A DNA stretch of 64,000 bases. Origin: Treponema sp. (GTDB taxonomy: Bacteria; Spirochaetota; Spirochaetia; Treponematales; Treponemataceae). This document shows positions 17,858-26,272 of the stretch, piece after piece (positions within the stretch are counted from its first letter, which is position 1; each line of letters starts with the position of its first letter). The position numbers were made by a program, and so were the translations under genes. The stretch lies in the NCBI GenBank assembly GCA_017392945.1, contig JAFOSK010000066.1, forward strand, positions 41,640-105,639, in the 5' to 3' direction. The notes beneath the pieces were generated by a model. The model had not been told where the DNA came from, searched no databases, and worked only from the letters and a program-made list of their open reading frames with translations.

Positions 17858-18817
17858 TTACCATTTAATCAGGCCTTTTTGCCATGCAAGCATTCGGGAG
17901 CGAACTTGGAAAAGGGCTGTTATTATGACGGTACAGAATATAGCTATCATTATAAGACCAGCATATACACCAGAATACATCATCATCGCTTTTTGCCAGC
18001 TTATATACCACCCAATACCATATTTTGCGCCGAACATTTCAGCAGTCATAAGGGCAATGAATGCGGCGCAGATTCCGTTAAAAACACCCTGAAAGATGTT
18101 GGGTAAGGCAGCGGGAACTGCAATTTTGAAAATTTGGAAGAATGTTCCTGCTCCTAGCGTGCGTCCTACATCAAAATAAACTTTGCTTGTGTTCTGTATT
18201 CCTGAACTCGTCATAAGCTGAACTGGGAACCATACTGAAAGGGCTATTATAAAGATACTCGCGCCGAGGGGAGTCGGAAAGGTTGTCAGTACAAGAGGAA
18301 TCCATGCTGTTGCAGGAATTGGTCCGATTAGCTTTATGTAAGGATTGATCCAATAATAAACTTTCTTTGAAAATCCAAGACATACGCCCGTTACGAATCC
18401 CGAAATAGTACCCCAAATTACTCCCAGAATCAAAAGCCTGAAGGAAAATCCAATGCATTTCAGAATAAGCATTGTCTGCTCAACGAAAACTGCAAGAACG
18501 TTGTCGTAAGTAGGGAAAAAAATCACCGGAAGCAGGGCTAATTTTGCCGTAATAATATTCAATATGGCGACAAGAATGCCAGCCCCGAAGAAAAAAGGTC
18601 CTTTTTTTTCTAACAGATTGCGGATTTTTGCAATAAAAAAAGACAGTGTAAAAAGAAGAACAGTGATAGAAAGTAACGCATATAGAAGAAAGTTGTAATA
18701 ATGCTTTGATGCTGTCGGATGAAGGGAGCTGTCTGGCAAAACCAGTTGAACAGCAAGGGCGAGAATTACTCCTAGAACCGGAAAGCCACGATAAAAAACA
18801 TTTTTTAAATTCAGCAT
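17858..18817 (-). CDS. ABC transporter permease, SsuC/TauC-like (probably system 1)
   Basis: 319 residues with about seven hydrophobic segments and the BPD_transp_1 cytoplasmic EAA-type loop DVGRTLGAGTFFQIFKIAVPAALP, followed by AEMFGAKYGIGWYISW as in taurine and sulfonate permeases. The first two or three helices are an extension beyond the usual TauC length. It is transcribed alone and leftward from a promoter with two operator copies. Because ABC system 2 has its own permease, this one most likely completes system 1, whose ATPase and binding protein are 5 kb away at 12.0-13.9 kb. RBS GGAGG is five bases from the ATG. Confidence 0.85.
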   Translation of the reverse strand: MLNLKNVFYRGFPVLGVILALAVQLVLPDSSLHPTASKHYYNFLLYALLSITVLLFTLSFFIAKIRNLLEKKGPFFFGAGILVAILNIITAKLALLPVIFFPTYDNVLAVFVEQTMLILKCIGFSFRLLILGVIWGTISGFVTGVCLGFSKKVYYWINPYIKLIGPIPATAWIPLVLTTFPTPLGASIFIIALSVWFPVQLMTSSGIQNTSKVYFDVGRTLGAGTFFQIFKIAVPAALPNIFQGVFNGICAAFIALMTAEMFGAKYGIGWYISWQKAMMMYSGVYAGLIMIAIFCTVIITALFQVRSRMLAWQKGLIKW

Positions 18818-18837
18818 ATTAACCTCCGTATTATATA

Positions 18838-18890
18838 CCTAGTAAATAACTAGGTATATAATACACTTAATTACCTACTAGGTCAATATG
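18838..18890 (-). promoter_or_regulatory. Promoter with paired operators before the ABC permease
   Basis: On the minus strand the -35 TTGACC (18881-18886) and -10 TATTAT (18858-18863) are 17 bases apart. The copy at 18838-18854, CCTAGTAAATAACTAGG, is near-perfect and sits just downstream of the -10. A second copy with one half-site mismatch (CATA-N9-TAGG on the minus strand, 18874-18890) contains the -35. The same two-site layout occurs before nifB, the second nifXKD operon and the Rrf2 gene. Confidence 0.7.
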
Positions 18891-18905
18891 AAATAGCAAA
18901 GCAGC

Positions 18906-19289
18906 CTAGAAGATATGAAGTTCCCTTTTTTTATGAGATATGAAATATCCGTTTAGTTTTGAAACGGCCTCCTCTATCTCGAAAGGGGCTTCGATGCAGT
19001 TTACATTGTTTTCCTGAAGCAGACGTGAAGCTTTGTTTCCAATTTTTGCAACAAGAAAATATGTGCAGTCACTTACTGCTTCGCCAACTTTTCGGACAAA
19101 ACCGTTTCCGCATGAGCATCCGCTTTCACAGGTTTCTTTTTCAGGTTCCCGCTTGATTCTTCGATTTTCTAAAAAAGAATAGCTTCCGTCGGATTCGCTC
19201 ACTTCGTAAATAGAAACTGATTCGATTTCGCCGAAGTGCAGGTTTATGTTTTTTCCGTCAGAACTTCCAAGCGCAATTTTGTAGGACAT
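18906..19289 (-). CDS. Stand-alone NifX/NafY-like cofactor-binding protein, copy 1
   Basis: 127 residues matching the dinitrogenase iron-molybdenum cofactor family (NifX, NafY, C-terminal NifB domain). It opens with YKIALGSSDGKNINLHFGE, typical of the family, and has a Cys-rich insertion CESGCSCGNG at about residue 55 followed by the conserved 'FLVAKIGNKASRLLQENNV' region. Such proteins carry or store the nitrogenase cofactor or its NifB-made precursor. It is the last gene of the operon ATPase-permease-binding protein-NifD-NifK-NifX, 22 bases after NifK copy 1. RBS GGAGG is close to the ATG. The extra cysteines may bind an additional metal cluster; this is inference. Confidence 0.82.
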   Translation of the reverse strand: MSYKIALGSSDGKNINLHFGEIESVSIYEVSESDGSYSFLENRRIKREPEKETCESGCSCGNGFVRKVGEAVSDCTYFLVAKIGNKASRLLQENNVNCIEAPFEIEEAVSKLNGYFISHKKRELHIF

Positions 19290-19311
19290 GATTCCTCCTT
19301 AAAAAATCATC

Positions 19312-20667
19312 TTAAATAACCTGAACGCATCTGTCGATTGTTCTGTTCTTAAAGATTCCAGAATAGAGTTCTTCGGTGAGTTTAAGCCCGCCTGTATAAC
19401 CTGTAAAAGACTTGCCAAGAATTACATCGTCTACGATTGGCAAGCTTAAATGGATAAGCATGTTGTTGTTTTTTTCAGCAACAATTTTTTCCCATGTGCT
19501 TCCGAAAATAACTGCCCGCTTTGAAGTTCCGATCAGTTTTGAAAGTTCTTGCTGGATTTTTCCTCCGTCACTTTCAAAATGAACAGCATCTTTGATATTT
19601 TTTCCTAATGTTTCAATTGTTAAAAGAATTTTTTCCCGGATTGCTTCCGTCGGAGGTTCGTCTGTTATAAATATTCCTTTGGGCTGAAGTCCAAGCTCGT
19701 TAACCAAAAAATCTGAAACTCCGATTGCGTATTCTGAATTTGCTACGAGATAGAGATCGTTTGGAATATTGCTTCTGAAATCTGACAGAAAATCAGCAAG
19801 TCCTACGATATAGGAATAGAATTTTTCTTCTTCTCTTTTTATTGTCGATAAAATTTTTTCAATATTAAGGTTTGCAAATGCCGCAAGCTTTTTTAGGAAA
19901 AGACTGGTCGCTTTTCCACCGACCGGGAGATAAGGAAAATGAAAGAACGGGGTTCCATACTTTTTCTTTAAAAGTTCAACTGTCTTAAGTCCTACCCAAG
20001 GAGAAAGAAGAATGTTGAATTCTGCGTTTGGAATATTTTTCCATTCAAAGACACCTGCGCTTTCATAGCCGAAAAGGATGTTCACTTTGAGACCAATTGA
20101 AGTCAAAATTCTTTTGATTTCCTCCAGATCCCCTCGCCAGAATGGATCTTGATTAGGAACGACAGAAAAAACGTTTACAAGTCCTTTCTGAACTTTCGGA
20201 GTTACATCGCCGACAAACTGCTCAATGATAGAATTGACTATAATCTCGTGCCCGTGATAGTTATTTCCTGTAAAGCCCGATGTTTCCGCTCCGACAACAG
20301 GTTTTCCTTCTTCACGGAATTCATTTGCAATCGAAACAATGTCGTCTCCGATAATTCCTGAAGTACAGCCTGAAAGAAGAACAAAAAGATCTGCATCAAG
20401 AACCTTGAATGCATTTTCAGTTAAAGTACGAAGCTTGTTTTCGCCGCCGAATACAACTTCCTTGGTTCCCGTGTTAGTGCTTGAAATCTGTCCGCCTCCA
20501 CCATAACCTTCACCCTGGTTTCCGCTGCAATCAGAAAGTGTGTGAAATGTTTTTGCTGCACAGCCTGGTCCTGCGTGTACGATTGGCAAAGCTCTAGGAA
20601 TAGCAAGTACTGTAGTCTGTGCTGCAAGTGCACAAGAAAATCTTGGTTGTTCAATTAATTTACTCAT
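19312..20667 (-). CDS. NifK-like nitrogenase beta-subunit homologue, copy 1
   Basis: 451 residues, oxidoreductase/nitrogenase component 1 family. The three P-cluster ligands expected of a NifK subunit are present: Cys12 (RFSCALAAQ), Cys36 (HAGPGCAAK) and Cys101 (LLSGCTSG). It is much shorter at the N-terminus than dinitrogenase NifK (which has about 60 more residues before the first ligand), as is usual for nitrogenase-like proteins. It should form a heterotetramer with the NifD-like protein, whose gene it overlaps by four bases (ATGA). It receives electrons from the NifH-like protein. NifN, BchB or CfbD identity is less likely because all three P-cluster cysteines and the nifB, nifX context are present. 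Confidence 0.85.
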   Translation of the reverse strand: MSKLIEQPRFSCALAAQTTVLAIPRALPIVHAGPGCAAKTFHTLSDCSGNQGEGYGGGGQISSTNTGTKEVVFGGENKLRTLTENAFKVLDADLFVLLSGCTSGIIGDDIVSIANEFREEGKPVVGAETSGFTGNNYHGHEIIVNSIIEQFVGDVTPKVQKGLVNVFSVVPNQDPFWRGDLEEIKRILTSIGLKVNILFGYESAGVFEWKNIPNAEFNILLSPWVGLKTVELLKKKYGTPFFHFPYLPVGGKATSLFLKKLAAFANLNIEKILSTIKREEEKFYSYIVGLADFLSDFRSNIPNDLYLVANSEYAIGVSDFLVNELGLQPKGIFITDEPPTEAIREKILLTIETLGKNIKDAVHFESDGGKIQQELSKLIGTSKRAVIFGSTWEKIVAEKNNNMLIHLSLPIVDDVILGKSFTGYTGGLKLTEELYSGIFKNRTIDRCVQVI

Positions 20668-22136
20668 TTTGTTTCCGCCTTTTTATCAAAATAGAATGGA
20701 TCAGTCTGGTTTATCCACCATGTACTGTATGGGAACTTTACATGTTCCGAAATTGTTTGAAAGAATTTACTGGATTGAAGGGCATCGATGATTCTGGCTC
20801 CCAGATTTACAGAACCGTCATAACCGCTTAAGACGTTTATGTCATTTGCTCGGATAGAAGGAATTCCAAGTTTTGTTCCGATTGTAGCGATTGTTTCGTG
20901 ACGGGTAATAAGAATGTCAGGTTTCAGCTCTCTGAGAATTTTGTACATGATGAAAGGCTGTTTGTTGCAGACTGAAAATTTTTCTACGTCTCCCACGGAA
21001 TCTATCATCTCTTTGAGGGTGTCTAGAACAGGGCTTTTGTCGTCTGTTGTTTGATCATGGTGGAGTGTCGTTATACCGACAACTTCCATTCCATAGTCTT
21101 TGACCATGTTTGTGAGGTAGTGTGCAAAAGAATCTCCTGAATAAATATAGGCCTTTTTTCCGGCAAGTACTTTTCTGTAGCCTTCGATAGTCGGCTTAAT
21201 TCGTTCGTTTTCTTCTTTTATGAGTTTTTTTGTTAATTCAATTCTATCTGTGATTTTTGCGAGTTCCGTAAGCCAGCGATCAGTCCATTCAATTCCATAA
21301 GGAGAAGGCGCTTTTAACTGTGGAACTCCGAAATTTTCTTCAAGGGCTGCAGCTCCATAAGTTCCCAGGGATTCACAGATTGAAATAGTGCATTTCGCTT
21401 CCGACATTCTAGACAGCTGTTCAACGGTTGAGTTCGGGATGATAAGATTCGGTCTTAAGTTGATTTTCTTTAAGAGCGGCGAGTAGGTATCCTGACCTGC
21501 AAAATTTATGATATTGACCAAATCTTCCTGTTTCTTTTGAGGTTTCTTTACGATTTTTCGCAAAACTCCATGGAAAACCGCATCAAAGCCCGAAGTCCAG
21601 GTTTTTGATTTGAATCCTTCGCAATAAATAGGTACTAAAGGAATTCCAAGTTCTTCTTCGAGTTCGTCTACAACACTTTCGATATCATCTCCGATGATTC
21701 CTGCCGCGCATGATGAATGAATTAGGATTGCTTTCGGGTTGAAACGTTTGTAAGCTTCAAGAATTGCTTCCCGCAGAATTTTTACTCCACCATAGACTGT
21801 GGAATCGATTCCGATATTTGTCGAAATTACCTGAATTTTCGGAGCTTCGACTCCGCGAACTTTGCTCGAAGCTTCAACACGCTCATATATTGAAACCGGC
21901 GAAAGGCATCCCAATGGGGAATGCACGACTACGGCCGCATCACGGATCATGTAAGAAAGTACTTCCGCGCAGCCTTGAGAACAGTCGCTGCATTGGGAAT
22001 AGATTCGCTGATCTTCCTTTACTGCTCTTTTGCTTGAATCTTTTTGCAGTGTGCTTGCTTTTCCGTGGAAGGCAAGTACTGCTCCCAAACGGTTGTCACG
22101 AGTTTCGACTTCTGATTTTTTTATATCTATTGCCAT
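20664..22136 (-). CDS. NifD-like nitrogenase alpha-subunit homologue, copy 1
   Basis: 490 residues. P-cluster ligands align as Cys56, Cys77 (HSPLGC) and Cys143 (HSSCAAGIIGDD); Cys254 in ISICESLGTYG aligns with the FeMo-cofactor ligand Cys275 of dinitrogenase. Counting from CEGF (Cys172, equal to Cys183 in A. vinelandii), the positions of Gln191 and His195 are Trp180 and Phe184. The cofactor histidine (His442) region reads IRANDINVLSGYDG with no clear histidine. Thus the protein should hold a complex cluster but not reduce N2. Additional Cys49 and Cys52 precede Cys56. GGAGG is eight bases from the ATG. It lies 26 bases after the binding-protein gene of ABC system 2, so substrate uptake and reduction are co-transcribed. 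Confidence 0.87.
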   Translation of the reverse strand: MAIDIKKSEVETRDNRLGAVLAFHGKASTLQKDSSKRAVKEDQRIYSQCSDCSQGCAEVLSYMIRDAAVVVHSPLGCLSPVSIYERVEASSKVRGVEAPKIQVISTNIGIDSTVYGGVKILREAILEAYKRFNPKAILIHSSCAAGIIGDDIESVVDELEEELGIPLVPIYCEGFKSKTWTSGFDAVFHGVLRKIVKKPQKKQEDLVNIINFAGQDTYSPLLKKINLRPNLIIPNSTVEQLSRMSEAKCTISICESLGTYGAAALEENFGVPQLKAPSPYGIEWTDRWLTELAKITDRIELTKKLIKEENERIKPTIEGYRKVLAGKKAYIYSGDSFAHYLTNMVKDYGMEVVGITTLHHDQTTDDKSPVLDTLKEMIDSVGDVEKFSVCNKQPFIMYKILRELKPDILITRHETIATIGTKLGIPSIRANDINVLSGYDGSVNLGARIIDALQSSKFFQTISEHVKFPYSTWWINQTDPFYFDKKAETK

Positions 22137-22162
22137 TTTTTGTACCTCCGTTTATATTCAAA

Positions 22163-23254
22163 TTAAATTTCCTTGTAGTCAAAGCCTGGGAATTTATTGT
22201 TGCTATCAAGAAAATAAGTCCACATGCCTTTGTAGAAAGGATCTTCAGGGAATTCCTCGATGATCTCTTTCAAGGCGCTGGCATAAACATCGATGTCGAA
22301 GAATTCGTCCAGCCTTGCATGGGATTCGATGTAATTCCAGCCAGTAAGAATCTCGTAAATCGAAAGAACGCCGTTATAGTTAGGATCTGGGTTATAAGAG
22401 CGGTCTCCGTTCGATTCCTTTTCGTAGATATAGCGTGCTATGTAATCGAGATCCTCGCCTGTGAGACGTGCAAGACTTTTAATTGATTCGTCCTGGTTTG
22501 TGAGATAATCCTTGTAAGCACGAATCTGGCCTTTAAGATATGCTTTATAAGCCGCTTTGTTTTTTTCGAATGAAGGTCCGAAGGCATACTGCCGGCAGCA
22601 GACGTAGTCTTTCTGCAGTTGGGTAAGATGAAAGAGTTGTTCAAGACCGATTGATCGGGCGGCTTCTAGATATTCGGATGAAATAAGCCCGATATCCAAT
22701 GTGCCTTTTGCTACAGCCGAAGAAATTGCCGGGTAACCGTCGATGATTCTGTACTTTATGTCTTCACCAACTTTGTAACCGTATCTGTTTCCCAAAGCAG
22801 CCTTTGAAACCATTTCCGCCGTTGAAAGATGAATTACGCCGATTGTCTTTCCCTTCCAGTTTTTTGGATTCCGAAGGATTTCTGCATCAGCCTTCCTTGC
22901 AACGACTTCCATTCCTCCCGAAAGTGTACCTGCAAAAATTTTAACGTCAGCTCCTTGGGCCCCGTAGCTGATAGGAGGGATGATCTGCTCGTAAGCTGCA
23001 TCGAGTTTTCCTGCAACCAGTGCTTCGGGGGTTCCAATCATTTCAAGCGTTATATAATTCGGCCGGAATTTGTAGGCTTCAAAATAACCCTTTTCCTGGG
23101 CAATTTGGATCAGTGGATTTACGACTTTGTTTGCCGTAACAGCAATGTTGAACGAAAGATAATTGTCCGAAGCCTTTTTTTCTTTACAACCGCTTAGAAT
23201 GCACGAGAGCAGAATAAGGCTTACTGTTAAAACAGAAGGTTTTGTTTTTTTCAT
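22163..23254 (-). CDS. Substrate-binding lipoprotein, SsuA/NMT1-like (system 2)
   Basis: 363 residues. Signal peptide with lipobox ILSGC; mature protein membrane-anchored in the periplasm. The NMT1/SsuA-type fold is shown by NPLIQIAQEKGYFEAYKF, TPEALVAGKLDAAYEQ and WKGKTIGVIHLSTAEM. A pair of cysteines, YVCCRQYAF, lies in the second lobe. It is only distantly similar to the system 1 binding protein, suggesting a different ligand. It is encoded between its permease and the NifD-like copy 1 gene, all within short gaps. The physical link argues that its ligand, or a product of it, is the substrate of the nitrogenase-like enzyme. RBS AGGAG precedes the ATG. Confidence 0.85.
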   Translation of the reverse strand: MKKTKPSVLTVSLILLSCILSGCKEKKASDNYLSFNIAVTANKVVNPLIQIAQEKGYFEAYKFRPNYITLEMIGTPEALVAGKLDAAYEQIIPPISYGAQGADVKIFAGTLSGGMEVVARKADAEILRNPKNWKGKTIGVIHLSTAEMVSKAALGNRYGYKVGEDIKYRIIDGYPAISSAVAKGTLDIGLISSEYLEAARSIGLEQLFHLTQLQKDYVCCRQYAFGPSFEKNKAAYKAYLKGQIRAYKDYLTNQDESIKSLARLTGEDLDYIARYIYEKESNGDRSYNPDPNYNGVLSIYEILTGWNYIESHARLDEFFDIDVYASALKEIIEEFPEDPFYKGMWTYFLDSNNKFPGFDYKEI

Positions 23255-23286
23255 TTTTTTACTCCTATATCATTTTGTGGAATTAT

Positions 23287-24219
23287 TTAGTAATTCCATT
23301 TGATTAGATGTTTTTTTGTTTCCTGAATTATGATGTTTAGAATCGTAACTACGAATCCGATAAAAATTATTCCTGCGATGGCTTTGGTGTAGTTTGCGTA
23401 ATTAAGTGAAACGCGGACGTAATAGCCCATTCCTGAGTCAGCTCCAAGCATTTCAGCCACCGTGAGTGTCATTAAAGAAGTTGCAAGGTGAATCGGAAGA
23501 GCATTTATTATTCGGGGAAGATTGAATGGAATAATGATTTTGAAAAGAATAGTCGGAACGGAAAGATTCAGAACCTTTGCAGCATTTATGATTTTCTTTT
23601 CAACAAAAGCCGTATTGTTTATTGAGCCCATGAAACTTCCCCAAAATATGCTTAAAAAAATGACTGTAAGCGAAGCAAGTTTGAATGTCGGCATTATGAG
23701 AACGATGTAGGGCGTATAGATGAGGGCTGGAACTGTAGAAAGCGCCTTTGCAATTGGGTAAACCGCGTTCGTAAGTCTTTTGTTGTATCCAACAAGCGTT
23801 CCTAGAACAACTGAAGATACGACAGAAAGAAAAAGCCCGGCAAGAATAAGTTCCATAGAACTTAAAAATCCGGTAAGAATAGTTTTCCAGTCAGAAATAA
23901 AAATATCGAATACATTTTCTGGGGCAGGAATGAAAATATAAGGAAGCAGATTCAGTCGGGAGACGATAAGTTCCCATGCGAATAGAAATCCGTTCACCGA
24001 AGCCGTAATATCTTTTACTGAACGCGATTTTTTAGAATTAACCAGTTGAGAAATAAAAAGAATCTGTATGACAACAAGTACGATTGTGAACACAAGCGGG
24101 GATTTTAGTCCGCTTCTCATTTCAGACGCATAACGGCTCGGAAAGAGGAAGCAAAAAAGGGTTAGCAGGAAAAAAATGTTTGCCAGATTGAGAATGTATT
24201 TTCTGAAGAATGATGTCAT
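23287..24219 (-). CDS. ABC transporter permease, SsuC/TauC-like (system 2)
   Basis: 310 residues, about seven hydrophobic segments. The conserved cytoplasmic loop reads INAAKVLNLSVPTILFKIIIPFNLPRII in two blocks, followed by LTVAEMLGADSGMGYYVR, the standard C-terminal signature of this permease class. It has the same long N-terminal region as the permease at 17858, so the two are paralogues. Its start overlaps the stop of the ATPase gene by four bases (ATGA), so ATPase, permease and binding protein form one importer. It probably imports an organosulfur compound; ligand unknown. Confidence 0.87.
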   Translation of the reverse strand: MTSFFRKYILNLANIFFLLTLFCFLFPSRYASEMRSGLKSPLVFTIVLVVIQILFISQLVNSKKSRSVKDITASVNGFLFAWELIVSRLNLLPYIFIPAPENVFDIFISDWKTILTGFLSSMELILAGLFLSVVSSVVLGTLVGYNKRLTNAVYPIAKALSTVPALIYTPYIVLIMPTFKLASLTVIFLSIFWGSFMGSINNTAFVEKKIINAAKVLNLSVPTILFKIIIPFNLPRIINALPIHLATSLMTLTVAEMLGADSGMGYYVRVSLNYANYTKAIAGIIFIGFVVTILNIIIQETKKHLIKWNY

Positions 24220-25037
24220 AGGTTCGCCCCCTCACTGTCAATAAGTTCGTTCGTCTCGTGGTAAAAGTATTTAACGAGTTTCTGATAAAGTTCTTTGTAT
24301 TCTTTGCTTTCCTGAATGCATGGATAATTTCTAGGACGCGGCAGATTGTCTTCGATTACGGTATAAATATGCTTTGGAATCATGAAGACGATTCTGTCTG
24401 CCAGAAGTTCCGCCTCGTTCAAATCGTGGGTAACGAATATTATTGTTTTTTTTCTTTCATCTTCACGCCACATCTTCAAAATAAGGTTCTGTAAGTTTTC
24501 ACGGATTTTTGCATCAAGAGCACCGAAAGGTTCATCCATCAAAAGAATTTCAGGATCACAGGCCATGGCCCGGGCAATTGCAACTCTCTGCTGCATTCCT
24601 CCAGAAAGCTCGCCAGGAAGCTTGTCTTCAAATCCGTTGAGTTCAACTTTATGCAAAAAAGCAAGTGCGATTTCAGAGGCTTTTTTTCTAGAAATTTTTT
24701 CACCGCGTTTTTTGTAGTTTTCGTTAACTGAAAAAGCAACATTTTCCTTCGCTGTCATCCATGGAAAGAGAGAGTAGCTTTGAAAAACGACGGCCCGCTC
24801 AACGCCGGCACTGTGAATTTCTTTACCGTTGATTTTGATACTTCCGCTTGTTGCAGTCTGTAATCCTTCCAGAACAGAAAGAAGAGTGCTTTTTCCGCAG
24901 CCGGAAGAACCAACAATACAGATAAACTCTCCCCGATTCACTGTAAGATTGATGTTCTTTAATGCCTCATAAGTTGTGTTTTCGGACTCATACGAAAGCG
25001 AAAGATTTTTTATTTCAATTATTGCTTCGTTTTCCAT
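24216..25037 (-). CDS. ABC transporter ATPase, SsuB/TauB-like (system 2)
   Basis: 273 residues. Walker A GSSGCGKST, Q-loop VVFQSYSLFPWMTAKE, signature LSGGMQQRVAIARAM, Walker B ILLMDEPFGALDAK, H-loop FVTHDLNEAELLADR. It powers the importer of system 2. A GTG at 25043 is in frame, but the ATG at 25037 follows an AAGAAG at better spacing and begins the conserved region, so it is preferred. First gene of a six-gene leftward operon: ATPase, permease, binding protein, NifD, NifK, NifX copy 1. A single full copy of the island operator lies 17 bases upstream. Confidence 0.88.
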   Translation of the reverse strand: MENEAIIEIKNLSLSYESENTTYEALKNINLTVNRGEFICIVGSSGCGKSTLLSVLEGLQTATSGSIKINGKEIHSAGVERAVVFQSYSLFPWMTAKENVAFSVNENYKKRGEKISRKKASEIALAFLHKVELNGFEDKLPGELSGGMQQRVAIARAMACDPEILLMDEPFGALDAKIRENLQNLILKMWREDERKKTIIFVTHDLNEAELLADRIVFMIPKHIYTVIEDNLPRPRNYPCIQESKEYKELYQKLVKYFYHETNELIDSEGANL

Positions 25038-25053
25038 TGGCACTTCTTTATTA

Positions 25054-25076
25054 CCTAGTGTTTGAGTAGGTATATA
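25054..25076 (-). promoter_or_regulatory. Operator and -10 element before the ABC2-nifDKX operon
   Basis: CCTA (25054-25057) and TAGG (25067-25070) are nine bases apart. On the minus strand the -10 candidate TATATA (25071-25076) abuts the operator. A possible -35 TTAGGC lies 16 bases further up. The operator therefore covers the start of transcription of the six-gene operon. Confidence 0.6.
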
Positions 25077-25208
25077 CTTTTTTAGGAGTTTTGCCTAATA
25101 CAAATTTTCAATATTAGTTATAGGATTTTTTTATAATATGAAAAAAAGAACGGCCCAAAAGGATTTCTGTAGTTGAAGCTCTGAAAAATGTGCTGTCGTT
25201 CATCAAAA

Positions 25209-26129
25209 TCAGCACAGAAATCCTGCAATATTAAGAATACTGCGGACTTTGTCGATGTAGGTAAGACTGATAGCATTCATTTTGAGGCCTGATTTTGTGA
25301 TATAGCCAAGCTCAAAACTGTGGCAAAGTCCGCCATTCAAATTTTGCAGAGGAATCAGTACAAAGTCTTCGTTTGTTTCTTCTCCTGGGACGCCGGAAAG
25401 AAAGGTGTAGCCGTCAAGGGTTTTAAGAAGATTCAGCTCTGTTGCTCGGTCGGCAACCGTAATTGCCTGATTCAGGCCGTATTGTTCAATCACTTTTTCT
25501 GAGAAAAATGACTTTACATCATCGGTATCAAAAGTTACAAACCTGTAATCTGCAAGTTCTTCTAGAGAAACTGATTCCTTTTTTGCCAGAGGATGATTTT
25601 TATGAAGGTAAACAAAAGCGTTGCATTCAGAGAGATGGTTAAAATCAAGGTTGTTGGATTTAAGGCTTTTTAAAATTGACTCCCGATTTGAATCGCTAAG
25701 GTATAGAATGCCGATCTCACTTTTCCCTAAAGCTACATCCGCAATTACAAGAGATGCTTTTTTCTCACAAAATGCGAAATCATAGCCTGCATCAGAAAAG
25801 TCTTTTACGATTTCAACAAACGCTTTTCTGGCAAAAGCATAGTAAAGCGTAGTGACCGAAAAAGTTTTTTTTTCGGAAGAGGTGTATTCTTTGAGAAATC
25901 GTTCATAATGTGCGTATAATTCACGTGCGTCACTGATAAATTTTTTTCCGCGTTCGGTAGGCTTTACTCCTCGTGACATACGGATAAATATTGGAAAGCC
26001 AAGTTCATTTTCCGCATCATGCACGGAAGATGAAAGTGAGGGCTGGGAGACGAAAAGCCGTTTTGCAGCCTTATTGAGTGAAGTCGAATCTGCTATTCCA
26101 AGAATATATCTAATCTGCTGTAGAGTCAT
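25209..26129 (-). CDS. LysR-family transcriptional regulator (next to ABC2-nif operon)
   Basis: 306 residues. The N-terminal winged helix-turn-helix matches LysR: MTLQQIRYILGIADS, then NKAAKRLFVSQPSLSSSV. The rest is a two-lobed effector domain (about 90-300). It is the same general type as the LysR protein at 32488, and in sulfur metabolism CysB, Cbl and MetR are of this family. It lies between the NifD copy 2 gene and the ABC2 operon, all leftward, so it could be expressed with the upstream operon or from its own promoter. No LysR box was identified with confidence. Likely effector: a sulfur metabolite; inference only. Confidence 0.88.
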   Translation of the reverse strand: MTLQQIRYILGIADSTSLNKAAKRLFVSQPSLSSSVHDAENELGFPIFIRMSRGVKPTERGKKFISDARELYAHYERFLKEYTSSEKKTFSVTTLYYAFARKAFVEIVKDFSDAGYDFAFCEKKASLVIADVALGKSEIGILYLSDSNRESILKSLKSNNLDFNHLSECNAFVYLHKNHPLAKKESVSLEELADYRFVTFDTDDVKSFFSEKVIEQYGLNQAITVADRATELNLLKTLDGYTFLSGVPGEETNEDFVLIPLQNLNGGLCHSFELGYITKSGLKMNAISLTYIDKVRSILNIAGFLC

Positions 26130-26159
26130 AAAAAAGGGTTTTAGGGGCCTTGCTCCTAG

Positions 26160-26266
26160 GAGAGGGGGTAGCGTAAGACACGATAAAGCGAAGCGAATGC
26201 TGCTACTTGCAGTTGCATTCGCTCTGTAACTCGTGGCTGAAGCGATGGGAACATTTTCCCCCTCTC
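26160..26266. repeat. Nested inverted-repeat element after nifD copy 2
   Basis: Outer arms GAGAGGGGG (26160-26168) and CCCCCTCTC (26258-26266), inner arms AGCGAATGC (26192-26200) and GCATTCGCT (26215-26223). The whole 107-base segment would fold into a branched rod. It may be a REP-type repeat and also terminate or stabilise the nifXKD copy 2 transcript, whose stop is seven bases away. Confidence 0.55.
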
Positions 26267-26272
26267 AATATG

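Noticed and set aside
21764..22486. Plus-strand frame of 240 codons opposite nifD1 and the binding-protein gene
   Set aside because: It spans two real genes on the other strand and has no domain, RBS or sensible composition.
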